Part shown: in pieces, positions 1 through 6,482 of the stretch
Layout of the letters: every line of letters begins with the position of its first letter
How positions within the stretch are numbered: position 1 is the first letter of the stretch
From: Caryophanales bacterium UBA6356
GTDB taxonomy: Bacteria; Bacillota_I; Bacilli_A; RFN20; CAG-826
Direction: 5' to 3'
Length of the DNA: 13,983 nt
NCBI GenBank assembly: GCA_002440125.1
Contig: DJRQ01000019.1
Location: 1-13,983 of the forward strand
The notes under the pieces: model-generated
Databases searched by the model: none
Told to the model about the DNA's origin: nothing
What the model saw: only the letters and a program-made list of their open reading frames with translations
Made by a program: the position numbers and the translations under genes

Positions 1-82
1 ACATCATTTGAAATAGAACAAAAAGGAAAGGAGAATTTACCCCATCATCTAACTCTCAGTCTTTTGCTTGCGAGGAATAGTC

Positions 83-955
83 TTAACGAATATCTTCTAA
101 TAATGGTATCGCTTCGCTCGCCCCTCTTTTTAAGCACGCTAACGCGCTTGCTTTTGTTGCTATCTCTAAACTTTCCTTTGCTTCTTTGCCATTCGAAAGA
201 GAGGCCAAAAAGAAACCTAGGAAAGTATCTCCTGCGCCCGTTGTATCTATGGGCTCTATCTTTTTAGCAGGAACGCGAATGACTTCTTTCTTGGAATAAG
301 AGATAGATCCTTTATCTCCCAAGGTGAGGACGATTCTAGACACACCTAATTCCTGAAGATCCCCCTTCCCTTCTTTTTCTAAGATCTCTTTCCCTTCCGT
401 TTCGTTTAAAACCAGGATGTCTATGTAGGAAAGCAAATCGTTTGGATAATCCGCAATAGGGGATGGATTCCAAACGGTGATGAGGCCTTTTTCCTTTGCT
501 TTCTTAAACGCGAAAGCGGTTGTCTCTGGCTCATTTTCGTATTGGCTAAGGAAGTAATCTCCTGCGTTCGCCTGCTTAAGGAAAGAGATGACATCCTTCT
601 CTTTGAGATCGTAATTGGCGCCATGAGAGAGGATTATTCTGTTGTTATTGTTATGGAGGACGATGATGGCGATGCCGGTGTTATAACTATCACTTATTGA
701 TATGCTATCAATAGGCAATCCATAATCCGATAGGGTTTTGACAATGCTTTTCCCAAATTCGTCTTTTCCGACTTTCCCTAGAAGAGAGACGTCCGCTCCA
801 GCTTTAAGGAGAGCAATCGACTGATTTGCTCCCTTGCCGCCAAGGGACATCTTAAACCCCTCGCCATTAACGGTTTCACCTTCTTGAGGGAAGTTTTTCG
901 CTTCGATGGAGATGTCTTGATTGATGCTGCCAAGGACAAAGACTTTTTTCTTCAT
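83..955 (-). CDS. rbsK: Ribokinase (PfkB family)
   Basis: This is a 290-residue PfkB-family sugar kinase, best matched to ribokinase, which phosphorylates D-ribose to ribose-5-phosphate in the cytoplasm. Seen: the N-terminal signature GGKGANQ at residues 39-45, the NETE motif (184-187), TLGDKG (211-216), and the C-terminal signature DTTGAGDTF (237-245), in which D243 is the expected catalytic base. The tail around ALACLKRGASEAIP fits the ribokinase monovalent-cation site. Length is close to E. coli RbsK (about 309). The start is supported by a GAAGGAG site 8 nt upstream. No ribose transporter or RbsD lies beside it, and it is divergent from an SGNH hydrolase. Other PfkB kinases (nucleoside or deoxyribose kinases) are possible, but the motif set favours ribokinase. 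Confidence 0.88.
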   Translation of the reverse strand: MKKKVFVLGSINQDISIEAKNFPQEGETVNGEGFKMSLGGKGANQSIALLKAGADVSLLGKVGKDEFGKSIVKTLSDYGLPIDSISISDSYNTGIAIIVLHNNNNRIILSHGANYDLKEKDVISFLKQANAGDYFLSQYENEPETTAFAFKKAKEKGLITVWNPSPIADYPNDLLSYIDILVLNETEGKEILEKEGKGDLQELGVSRIVLTLGDKGSISYSKKEVIRVPAKKIEPIDTTGAGDTFLGFFLASLSNGKEAKESLEIATKASALACLKRGASEAIPLLEDIR

Positions 956-963
956 GATGGACG

Positions 964-970
964 CTCCTTC
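964..970 (-). promoter_or_regulatory. Ribosome binding site of ribokinase
   Basis: GAAGGAG on the minus strand lies 8 nt before the ATG at 955 and fixes that start. Farther upstream a TAGAAT hexamer (990-995) is a possible -10 element, with only a poor -35 (TAGGAA at 1013-1018). Confidence 0.6.
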
Positions 971-1094
971 TATGGTTCGAGATGAAATTATTCTACTCGT
1001 TTTCGGTAGCGATTCCTAGAAACCATCCGTTGCCTTTTTTGAAAGGGGATTCTATCTTTTTGGTCTTACTTTTCTACCTTCTTTCGATCCTTTC

Positions 1095-1123
1095 TTGAAT
1101 TGCTCGAGCGAGGGTGTTAGTTT
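1095..1123 (+). promoter_or_regulatory. Candidate sigma-A promoter of the first SGNH hydrolase
   Basis: TTGAAT (1095-1100) is followed after 17 bp by TAGTTT (1118-1123). A TG two bases before it makes it an extended -10. The predicted transcript start, near 1130, would leave a leader of about 17 nt that holds the GGAAGGA site at 1134-1140. Confidence 0.4.
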
Positions 1124-1146
1124 GTGTTTGATTGGAAGGAATCCAT

Positions 1147-1944
1147 ATGAGTTACAAAACATCGATGAAACTTCGCCCCTTCGAAAAACCTTTGTCACAC
1201 CTTGTAAGCGATGGAGGTTTGACGGGTATTTTTGGAAAAATATGCATTGTCGGTGATTCGCTTAGCTCAGGAGAAGTGGAATATTACCTCCCCGATGGAT
1301 CCAGACATTGCTTTGATATGTATGAATATTCATGGGGCGACTACCTCGGAAAGATGACTGGCTCAAAAATACTTCATATGTCTTATGGTGGCGCTTCGGC
1401 TAAATCGATTATCGATTCCGCCAAAGAAAACGATTACTTCACCCCCTCTTTTAAAGCGGATGCTTACATCATCGCCCTTGGCTATAACGACATGCTTGGA
1501 TGTGCTAGGAAAGTGGGCACTCTCCAAGATATGGACCATTATGAGAGCAATACCGTCATTGCCCATTATTATCACCTCATTCAAGAACTTCAAAAGCTCA
1601 ACAAAGAAGCCCGCTTCTTCTTTGTGACCCTTGCCAAGACTTCCTTTTGGCCGAAGGAAAGACAAGAGCTTATCAAAGAGCATCGCGCGATGCTTTATGC
1701 GCTTACGAAGTTCGTACCGCATTCTTACGTTCTCGATATCTATAAATATGGCCCTAAACACAACTTATCCTTTAAGAAGAAGTTCTATCAAGCCGACCAC
1801 TTGAACTTCGAGGGCTATTATCTTTACGCTAAGCTTTTTTGCTCTTATATCGATTTCCTTATACGGAAAGAGCCCATCTCCTTCTTACCACAATCCTATT
1901 ACGAGGAAGTAACCAAAGGGACGAAGGACTTGCTTGCAAAATGA
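1147..1944 (+). CDS. SGNH/GDSL-type hydrolase with atypical block V
   Basis: This 265-residue protein has an SGNH-hydrolase fold signature and no signal peptide, so it is probably a cytoplasmic esterase or acyl/acetyl hydrolase of unknown substrate. Seen from the chosen start: block I GDSLSSGE with nucleophile S38, block II glycines 81-82 (SYGGAS), block III GYND (112-115) with N114, and a block V histidine H218 in ADHLNFEGY. The Asp usually found three residues before that His is absent; an Asp sits directly before it instead. The C-terminal stretch (YLYAKLFCSYIDFLIRKEP) recalls a Firmicutes SGNH subgroup I know to end in a similar helix. The start is ATG 1147, because GGAAGGA lies 6 nt upstream; an in-frame TTG at 1132 overlaps that site and is unlikely. 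It is divergent from ribokinase. Confidence 0.75.
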   Translation: MSYKTSMKLRPFEKPLSHLVSDGGLTGIFGKICIVGDSLSSGEVEYYLPDGSRHCFDMYEYSWGDYLGKMTGSKILHMSYGGASAKSIIDSAKENDYFTPSFKADAYIIALGYNDMLGCARKVGTLQDMDHYESNTVIAHYYHLIQELQKLNKEARFFFVTLAKTSFWPKERQELIKEHRAMLYALTKFVPHSYVLDIYKYGPKHNLSFKKKFYQADHLNFEGYYLYAKLFCSYIDFLIRKEPISFLPQSYYEEVTKGTKDLLAK

Positions 1945-1953
1945 ATATTACTT

Positions 1954-3072
1954 TTAGTCGAAGAATATGGATGTGGAAGTGCCAGTAAGGCACGCTTTCG
2001 GATTGTTTTTTCCTTCGAGCAAGAAAATCTTCTCTTCGCCAAAATTCTTCCTTTGTTCTTGTTCTCTTGCTCTTTCTTTGATGCTATCGGTTTTACTTGG
2101 CGAGCTATCGTCAAAGAGAAGGCTTAGCTTGCTATCCTTAAAATGGGTGAGCATCGCGACGTCTCCTTCGCTATCGCCAAAGACCATAAGGGGAGGGCGT
2201 CCTTGATAAGAAGGCGCAATATATTTCTCGATAGCCTCGACTTTTCCATATAGAACGGGAGAAGCGTGTTCTTTCTTCTCTTTGAAGGCGGTTATCTTTC
2301 CTTCGCTATCTATTTTATTCGCAATTCCGTATACCCGAATGGAAGAAGGGAAACCGAAGAGCTTTAAGGCGTCTTTGACGGTTTCTTCTGGGCTTGCGGA
2401 AGCGACATATATATCGATTCTTCTTCTTTCGAGTTCATAAAGAAGCTCTCTCATCTCTTCAATTGGATGGAGTCCATCGAGATAGGAGACTTTCTCATTT
2501 GTGTCGGGATAGAAATAGCTTCTTTGAAGGAGTCCCTTCATCTTGCTATGACGCATGTGAGAAAGGCTTGAAAGCGTCTTGTATTCCTCTATCGTAAAGC
2601 CTTTAAAAAGAGCGTAGACGATATAAGCGCTTGCCTCATATCCCCACAGGGAATAGATCTTGTCCAAAAGATGGTGGAGACGAATCTTAAAATCGATGAA
2701 AATAGGGTCCTTTTGCCAAGAAGCGGCTCGAAGGAAGTTCTTCGGGTCCTTCGATACGTATCCTCTTTTATAGAGATAGGAATAGTCCTCTTGGATTTTT
2801 TCTAAGAGGAAAGGAATGGAAATACCATTCCTCTCCATTGTCCACTTATCTTCGTTTTCGGCTTTGAAGATATCGGTAAGCTCTTCCGGCTTAAAGGCAA
2901 AATTCAGATACTCTATTTGGTCATTGGTGAGGACATATTGGCTATCACCGAAAAGAAGCGTCCCATCACAATCGGAAACAACGTATTGCCTCTCTCCTTT
3001 TGGAAGGCTCTTCAAAACGTCATGAAAGGCTTCTTTTGCGCGTGGAGAAAAATGGTTTTCTTTCATGACCAT
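1954..3072 (-). CDS. HAD-superfamily phosphohydrolase (SerB-like, subfamily IB type)
   Basis: This 372-residue protein is a predicted Mg-dependent phosphatase. Seen: HAD motif I SDCDGT (33-38), with nucleophile D34 and acid/base D36; motif II serine in VASASP (about S225); a lysine in YGKVEAI (K278) that could be motif III; and motif IV GDSEGDVAML (299-308) with D300 and D304. About 180 residues separate motifs I and II, leaving a large helical cap. This resembles the phosphoserine/phosphorylcholine phosphatase-like HAD group (PF12710 type), but the substrate cannot be named. There is no signal peptide. Two ATGs (3072 and 3066) are possible starts. Neither has a Shine-Dalgarno site, and a TATAAT lies just upstream, so initiation at 3066 on a leaderless mRNA is possible. 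It converges with the SGNH gene, leaving only 9 bp between them and no hairpin. Confidence 0.8.
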   Translation of the reverse strand: MVMKENHFSPRAKEAFHDVLKSLPKGERQYVVSDCDGTLLFGDSQYVLTNDQIEYLNFAFKPEELTDIFKAENEDKWTMERNGISIPFLLEKIQEDYSYLYKRGYVSKDPKNFLRAASWQKDPIFIDFKIRLHHLLDKIYSLWGYEASAYIVYALFKGFTIEEYKTLSSLSHMRHSKMKGLLQRSYFYPDTNEKVSYLDGLHPIEEMRELLYELERRRIDIYVASASPEETVKDALKLFGFPSSIRVYGIANKIDSEGKITAFKEKKEHASPVLYGKVEAIEKYIAPSYQGRPPLMVFGDSEGDVAMLTHFKDSKLSLLFDDSSPSKTDSIKERAREQEQRKNFGEEKIFLLEGKNNPKACLTGTSTSIFFD

Positions 3073-3073
3073 G

Positions 3074-3079
3074 ATTATA
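3074..3079 (-). promoter_or_regulatory. Candidate -10 element directly at the HAD gene start
   Basis: A perfect TATAAT on the minus strand ends 7 nt before the A of the ATG at 3066, which is where a transcript would be expected to begin. The -35 position 17 bp upstream reads TTTTCT, a weak match. Confidence 0.4.
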
Positions 3080-3194
3080 GAAGAGACGGCGATAAAAGAA
3101 AATTTATAAGCGGTCGGTAGTTATTGGATGTTATCCATCTAATCTTTAGTCATATGCCTTTTGCAATGCGTTAACGGAGATTTACGTCTTTCGT

Positions 3195-3227
3195 AGGATG
3201 AGTTGGGAGCGAAGCGCATATCATCCT
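3195..3227. repeat. Inverted repeat between the ATPase and HAD genes
   Basis: AGGATGA (3195-3201) and TCATCCT (3221-3227) are perfect 7-bp arms round a 19-nt loop, a few bases past the end of the ATPase gene. Read on the minus strand it lacks a T tract; on the plus strand it is followed by TCTTCTTT. It may be a weak terminator or transcript-end structure for the ATPase gene, but this is uncertain. Confidence 0.35.
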
Positions 3228-3233
3228 TCTTCT

Positions 3234-4541
3234 TTATGCGATAAAGCGAAGCATAAAATCACATGCTCCAATGATGGTGTAGCCATTTTCGTCAAAGCGT
3301 TCATCGATATTGCCTTTTACCACAATGATCTTTCTTACTTGGTCGTTTAAAACGCTATAAGGCTTTATTTCCCTTTGCCTTGTCTTTGCGTCATCGATGT
3401 TTGCGGCAACTTGGATATAGTATTTTTTGTTGTCTTTCGATGCGAGAAAATCAATTTCGCCGGTTTTTCTGACTGTTTTTCCGTTTTTATCTTTCTCAAA
3501 ATAATTCAAAGCACCTACGTTTACGGTGAAGCCTCTAAACAGAAGTTCGTTATAAATCACATTTTCCAAAACACGTCCATAATCGGAGAAAACGAAATTG
3601 AGTCGTGCGTTTCTTAAACCGATATCCGTAAAGTAATATTTTCTTGTCGCGCCAATCTCTAAGTGTCCTCTCACATCGAATCGACGAGCTTCCGAGATTA
3701 AATAGGCATCGGCAAAAAAATCGATATACCGTTCTACGGTTTCCTTGGCGATTTTGGCGTGCGTTACGCTTCGATAGGCATTGGATAATTTTTCAGCGTT
3801 AATGAGTCCTCCGACGTTCTCACTTAAAATATTGCATAAAGCATCCAACGATTCGCTTCTTTTGAGGCGATTTCGATCGAGGATGTCTTTAAAATAAGTT
3901 GTTTGAAACAAGTTCTTTAAATAGTCTCTCTTTTTCTCTTTTTCCTGAAGCACACATAAAGGCATGCCGCCATATTGCAAATACTCGGTTAAGGCGTCAC
4001 TTGAGGGCTCTCCCCGATACGAAGCGAATTCGTAAAATGATAATGGTGCTAAATGGATGTTCGTGGCCTTGTCGCGGAATTCAGTAATAATATCCGAAGA
4101 AAGCATCTTCGAGTTTGAACCGGTTACATAGATATCTATATTTTTATGGTTCGCTAAGCCTAGTATGACGTCGACGAACCCTATTGTTTCGGCGTCCGTC
4201 GGTTTGGCTAAAATATGTTTTCCGCTTGTTAAGATGGGATTTACGATGGTGAACACCTTTTGTATTTCGTCTATGAAAACATATACCTGTTCTTTTCCTT
4301 CGCAAAAGGACAAAATTCGTTTGCTAAGGACGAGGGGATCGCGTAAATCGAAATTTATAGCAGAATTCAAATCTATATTGAGAATAGAAGATTCGTTGAC
4401 TCCGTGCGTCAACAAATAAGAAGCGAAAATGTTTGACAAAAGATAAGATTTTCCAGATCTCCTGATGCCGGTAATCACTTTTGGGAAACCGTTATTTTTA
4501 GCGTCGATTAGTTTTTTTAAGTAAATATCTCTTTGTATCAT
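3234..4541 (-). CDS. AAA+ ATPase with C-terminal DUF4143
   Basis: This 435-residue protein belongs to the widespread prokaryotic AAA_14/DUF4143 ATPase family, whose members are often annotated only as 'ATP-binding protein'. Their biological role is poorly defined. Seen: Walker A GIRRSGKS (25-32), Walker B VFIDEIQ (88-94), a sensor-like VTGSNSKM (139-146), then the DUF4143 region from about 215 to 380. That region contains GEIDFLAS...YYIQVA, which resembles the E-x-D...Q-x-x core of PD-(D/E)XK folds. Length is normal for the family and the frame is intact. No clear Shine-Dalgarno site precedes the ATG, but a good promoter lies at 4563-4590, with a pair of dyad repeats beyond it. It is flanked by unrelated metabolic genes and looks like a single-gene accessory insertion. 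No partner gene is present, so it is not a recognisable two-component system here. Confidence 0.87.
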   Translation of the reverse strand: MIQRDIYLKKLIDAKNNGFPKVITGIRRSGKSYLLSNIFASYLLTHGVNESSILNIDLNSAINFDLRDPLVLSKRILSFCEGKEQVYVFIDEIQKVFTIVNPILTSGKHILAKPTDAETIGFVDVILGLANHKNIDIYVTGSNSKMLSSDIITEFRDKATNIHLAPLSFYEFASYRGEPSSDALTEYLQYGGMPLCVLQEKEKKRDYLKNLFQTTYFKDILDRNRLKRSESLDALCNILSENVGGLINAEKLSNAYRSVTHAKIAKETVERYIDFFADAYLISEARRFDVRGHLEIGATRKYYFTDIGLRNARLNFVFSDYGRVLENVIYNELLFRGFTVNVGALNYFEKDKNGKTVRKTGEIDFLASKDNKKYYIQVAANIDDAKTRQREIKPYSVLNDQVRKIIVVKGNIDERFDENGYTIIGACDFMLRFIA

Positions 4542-4562
4542 CTTAAGTTCTTGTACGGTTTT

Positions 4563-4590
4563 ATTTTAACGATAGATGCAAAAACGTCAA
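4563..4590 (-). promoter_or_regulatory. Sigma-A-type promoter of the ATPase gene
   Basis: On the minus strand TTGACG (4590-4585) and TAAAAT (4568-4563) are separated by 16 bp, each one base from consensus. The leader to the ATG would be about 15 nt. The first dyad repeat begins 3 bp upstream of the -35. Confidence 0.6.
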
Positions 4591-4593
4591 TCG

Positions 4594-4632
4594 ATAACTC
4601 TCAAAAAACGTGTTTAGACACACATTTAAAGA
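4594..4632. repeat. Dyad-containing 39-bp repeat, copy 1
   Basis: This unit matches the second copy at 34 of 39 positions in direct orientation. It starts ATAACTCTC, then has six A, then the near-palindromic core GTGTTTAGACACA (4610-4622), then ATTTA. The core is the exact reverse complement of the core in copy 2, although the flanks are in direct orientation. It lies just upstream of the ATPase -35, a typical place for an operator or activator site. Confidence 0.6.
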
Positions 4633-4668
4633 ATAGAGAATAATAGGAAACATCGAATAAAACAAAAA

Positions 4669-4708
4669 ATAACTCTCAAAAAATGTGTCTAAACACATAT
4701 TTAGAGAG
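4669..4708. repeat. Dyad-containing 39-bp repeat, copy 2, forming a long hairpin
   Basis: CTCTCAAAAAATGTGT (4673-4688) and ACACATATTTAGAGAG (4693-4708) form a 16-bp stem with two mismatches and a 4-nt loop (CTAA). Read on the minus strand, the inner stem ATGTGT-TTAG-ACACAT is followed by TTTTTT. It could therefore be a weak intrinsic terminator for the GH78-GH20 operon as well as, or instead of, a protein-binding site. Confidence 0.6.
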
Positions 4709-4847
4709 AAGACTTCAACTTAAAAAGATGAATCAAGACAGAAGAGAACGTTCCGTTTCCAGAGCGTTCTACCCCTACGCTTATGATCTCTTATAAAGAA
4801 GTTTTTAGAAGCAAATCCGGCTCTTAGAAGAAAGTGTTCGAACGACC

Positions 4848-6443
4848 TCAATAAGCGTTCACCGACATGTTTGTGGCATAGGTATAAAAGCCACAATCTT
4901 CCTCTGGATCGACCTTTTCTTTGCCATTGATATCAAGTGGTTTCTTATCTTCGAGTTCGTCGATTCTATCGATCTTTCCGTCGATATAATCCTGGATAAT
5001 CCTCTTTATGTCCATAAGGCGGTAGCTTAGCCCACCAAGTCTTGCATCTTGGATTTCAAAGCCGCTTGTCTTGTTTTCCCTGTACCAAAGGGTACGGAAA
5101 GCCTCGTAGAAAGATTTAAGGAACTTGTTTGCTTTATCGAAAGCAGGGAGAAGTGCTTTCAGATTCTCTTTCTCTCGCGTTTGATAAGCGTCATAAAGCT
5201 TTTTTGCTAAACCGTATTTCACGCTTAGGAAATTGGCCAAAGCCGCTCCTTCTCGATAGAGATAAGAGTAATTAGAGCTTCGTTTTGCGGCGTTTTTGAG
5301 TTTTCTTGCAAGGATTTTCCACTCTTTCTCTTCGCTTAAGTCCACATGATCGTAGAACATATGGAAAAGAGGATCTTCGTAAGTGGACCACTTGGCGACA
5401 TTAGAAGGCTCAAGATAATGATGGAAGTTAAAGGAATTGAGCTTATCGAGCAAAAAGAAATCTTGCCACTTCTCTTTGGTCAATTCGTTGAATTCTTCTC
5501 TTATCTTGGAAACGTCATATTCCCCTTCGAAGAATCTCTTAGCGGCGAATAAACTCGGGAGAGTGGCAAAAAAAGAACATTCGCCTCCGTTATCCTTCCA
5601 TAAAGTCATAATGATGTCGTGAATGCCTTCTTTAAGGCAGGCTTTGGAAGCTATTTTTAAGCGGTTTAGCGCATATTGATTTGCCGGCGCAAAACCTAAC
5701 CAACTCCATAAGCCACCAGCGAATATCATTTTATTGGGCACTTTTTGATGATTGCGAATCTGTTTTAGATAGTGGTTTTCATCTTGAGAGTAATAGTCCC
5801 AATAGACCATATCCACATTTGGAGGCACCATTTCTTTTTGCTTTGGGGAAAGTTCGCTTATAAAGACGTTTCCGAAGAACATATCTGACCACATCATAGG
5901 TTTATAGTCGTATTTGTCCGCTATAGCGAGGACCTTTTGTAAGTGCTTGGCGATGATTTCTTTGCGAGGATGGTAGCCATGTTTATCGAGATACTTTCCT
6001 CTTCCGACATCCGCTTCGTCCATGCCGATATGGATGCGTTTGGAATGGAAGCATTCCCGACAGGTTTGGAACATCTTCTCTATAAGCGCGTAAGTTTTCT
6101 CTTCCTCAGGCAAAAGAATGTCTTTGCTTTCGTGGATGTCGTTATAGGTTGGCCAACGAAAGAGTTGGTTTAAATGGGCTAACGTTTGGATGCAAGGAAT
6201 AAGCTCTATTCCTAAATCGGAGCAGTAGTGGTCGAGCTCCTTAAGCTCTTCCTTGGTGTATCTTCCTCGCATGTAGCCAAAGTAAGGCTCACCTTCTATT
6301 TCGTAGGTATCCTCCGTATAAAGAAGCAAGGCGTTATAGCCAAAGGATTTAAGGATACGCGCAAAGGTTTTCACGGTTTCTAGCTTCATGACCGCGTTTC
6401 TAGAGCAATCGAACATCGCTGCGAATAGAGGTTCTCCCGACAT
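4848..6443 (-). CDS. Glycoside hydrolase family 20 beta-N-acetylhexosaminidase
   Basis: This 531-residue enzyme is predicted to release terminal beta-linked GlcNAc or GalNAc by substrate-assisted catalysis. Seen: a TIM-barrel that begins almost at the N-terminus (GYNALLLYTEDTYE, 35-48), the family motif HIGMDEADVGRG (138-149) with the catalytic D142-E143 pair, and the barrel motif MMWSDMFF (183-190). A helical, charged C-terminal part follows from about 330. There is no signal peptide and no N-terminal GH20b domain, as in the compact cytoplasmic GH20 enzymes such as the pneumococcal GH20C type. The start is supported by AAGGAG 6 nt upstream. It lies 39 bp behind the GH78 gene on the same strand, so the two are very probably cotranscribed and act on the same imported glycan. 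It ends in TGA. Confidence 0.88.
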   Translation of the reverse strand: MSGEPLFAAMFDCSRNAVMKLETVKTFARILKSFGYNALLLYTEDTYEIEGEPYFGYMRGRYTKEELKELDHYCSDLGIELIPCIQTLAHLNQLFRWPTYNDIHESKDILLPEEEKTYALIEKMFQTCRECFHSKRIHIGMDEADVGRGKYLDKHGYHPRKEIIAKHLQKVLAIADKYDYKPMMWSDMFFGNVFISELSPKQKEMVPPNVDMVYWDYYSQDENHYLKQIRNHQKVPNKMIFAGGLWSWLGFAPANQYALNRLKIASKACLKEGIHDIIMTLWKDNGGECSFFATLPSLFAAKRFFEGEYDVSKIREEFNELTKEKWQDFFLLDKLNSFNFHHYLEPSNVAKWSTYEDPLFHMFYDHVDLSEEKEWKILARKLKNAAKRSSNYSYLYREGAALANFLSVKYGLAKKLYDAYQTREKENLKALLPAFDKANKFLKSFYEAFRTLWYRENKTSGFEIQDARLGGLSYRLMDIKRIIQDYIDGKIDRIDELEDKKPLDINGKEKVDPEEDCGFYTYATNMSVNAY

Positions 6444-6449
6444 GTCTTT

Positions 6450-6455
6450 CTCCTT
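6450..6455 (-). promoter_or_regulatory. Ribosome binding site of the GH20 gene
   Basis: A strong AAGGAG on the minus strand, 6 nt before the ATG, inside the 39-bp GH78-GH20 gap. No promoter is evident in the gap, so translation is from a shared transcript. Confidence 0.65.
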
Positions 6456-6482
6456 ATAGAATATCTATATATGATATTTAAA

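Larger units (their letters stand above)
4542..4847. other. Intergenic region between the ATPase and GH20 genes
   Basis: This 306-bp AT-rich stretch has no convincing open reading frame. From left to right it holds the ATPase promoter, two copies of a 39-bp dyad-containing repeat, and a 6-bp inverted repeat (AGAACG at 4745-4750, CGTTCT at 4765-4770) that could end the GH78-GH20 transcript, though no clear T run follows it on the minus strand. Confidence 0.7.

Noticed and set aside
1..82. Possible end of a neighbouring gene or ribokinase terminator
   Set aside because: One plus frame is open but only as a continuation of a frame antisense to ribokinase; no convincing hairpin or start site was found.
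3163..3178. Possible CcpA cre site near GCAATGCGTTAACG
   Set aside because: It differs from the TGWAANCGNTNWCA consensus at about four positions and is not placed before a sugar gene.
4594..4708. CRISPR array
   Set aside because: There are only two imperfect copies, with one spacer-sized gap and no cas genes; the dyad structure fits regulation or termination better.
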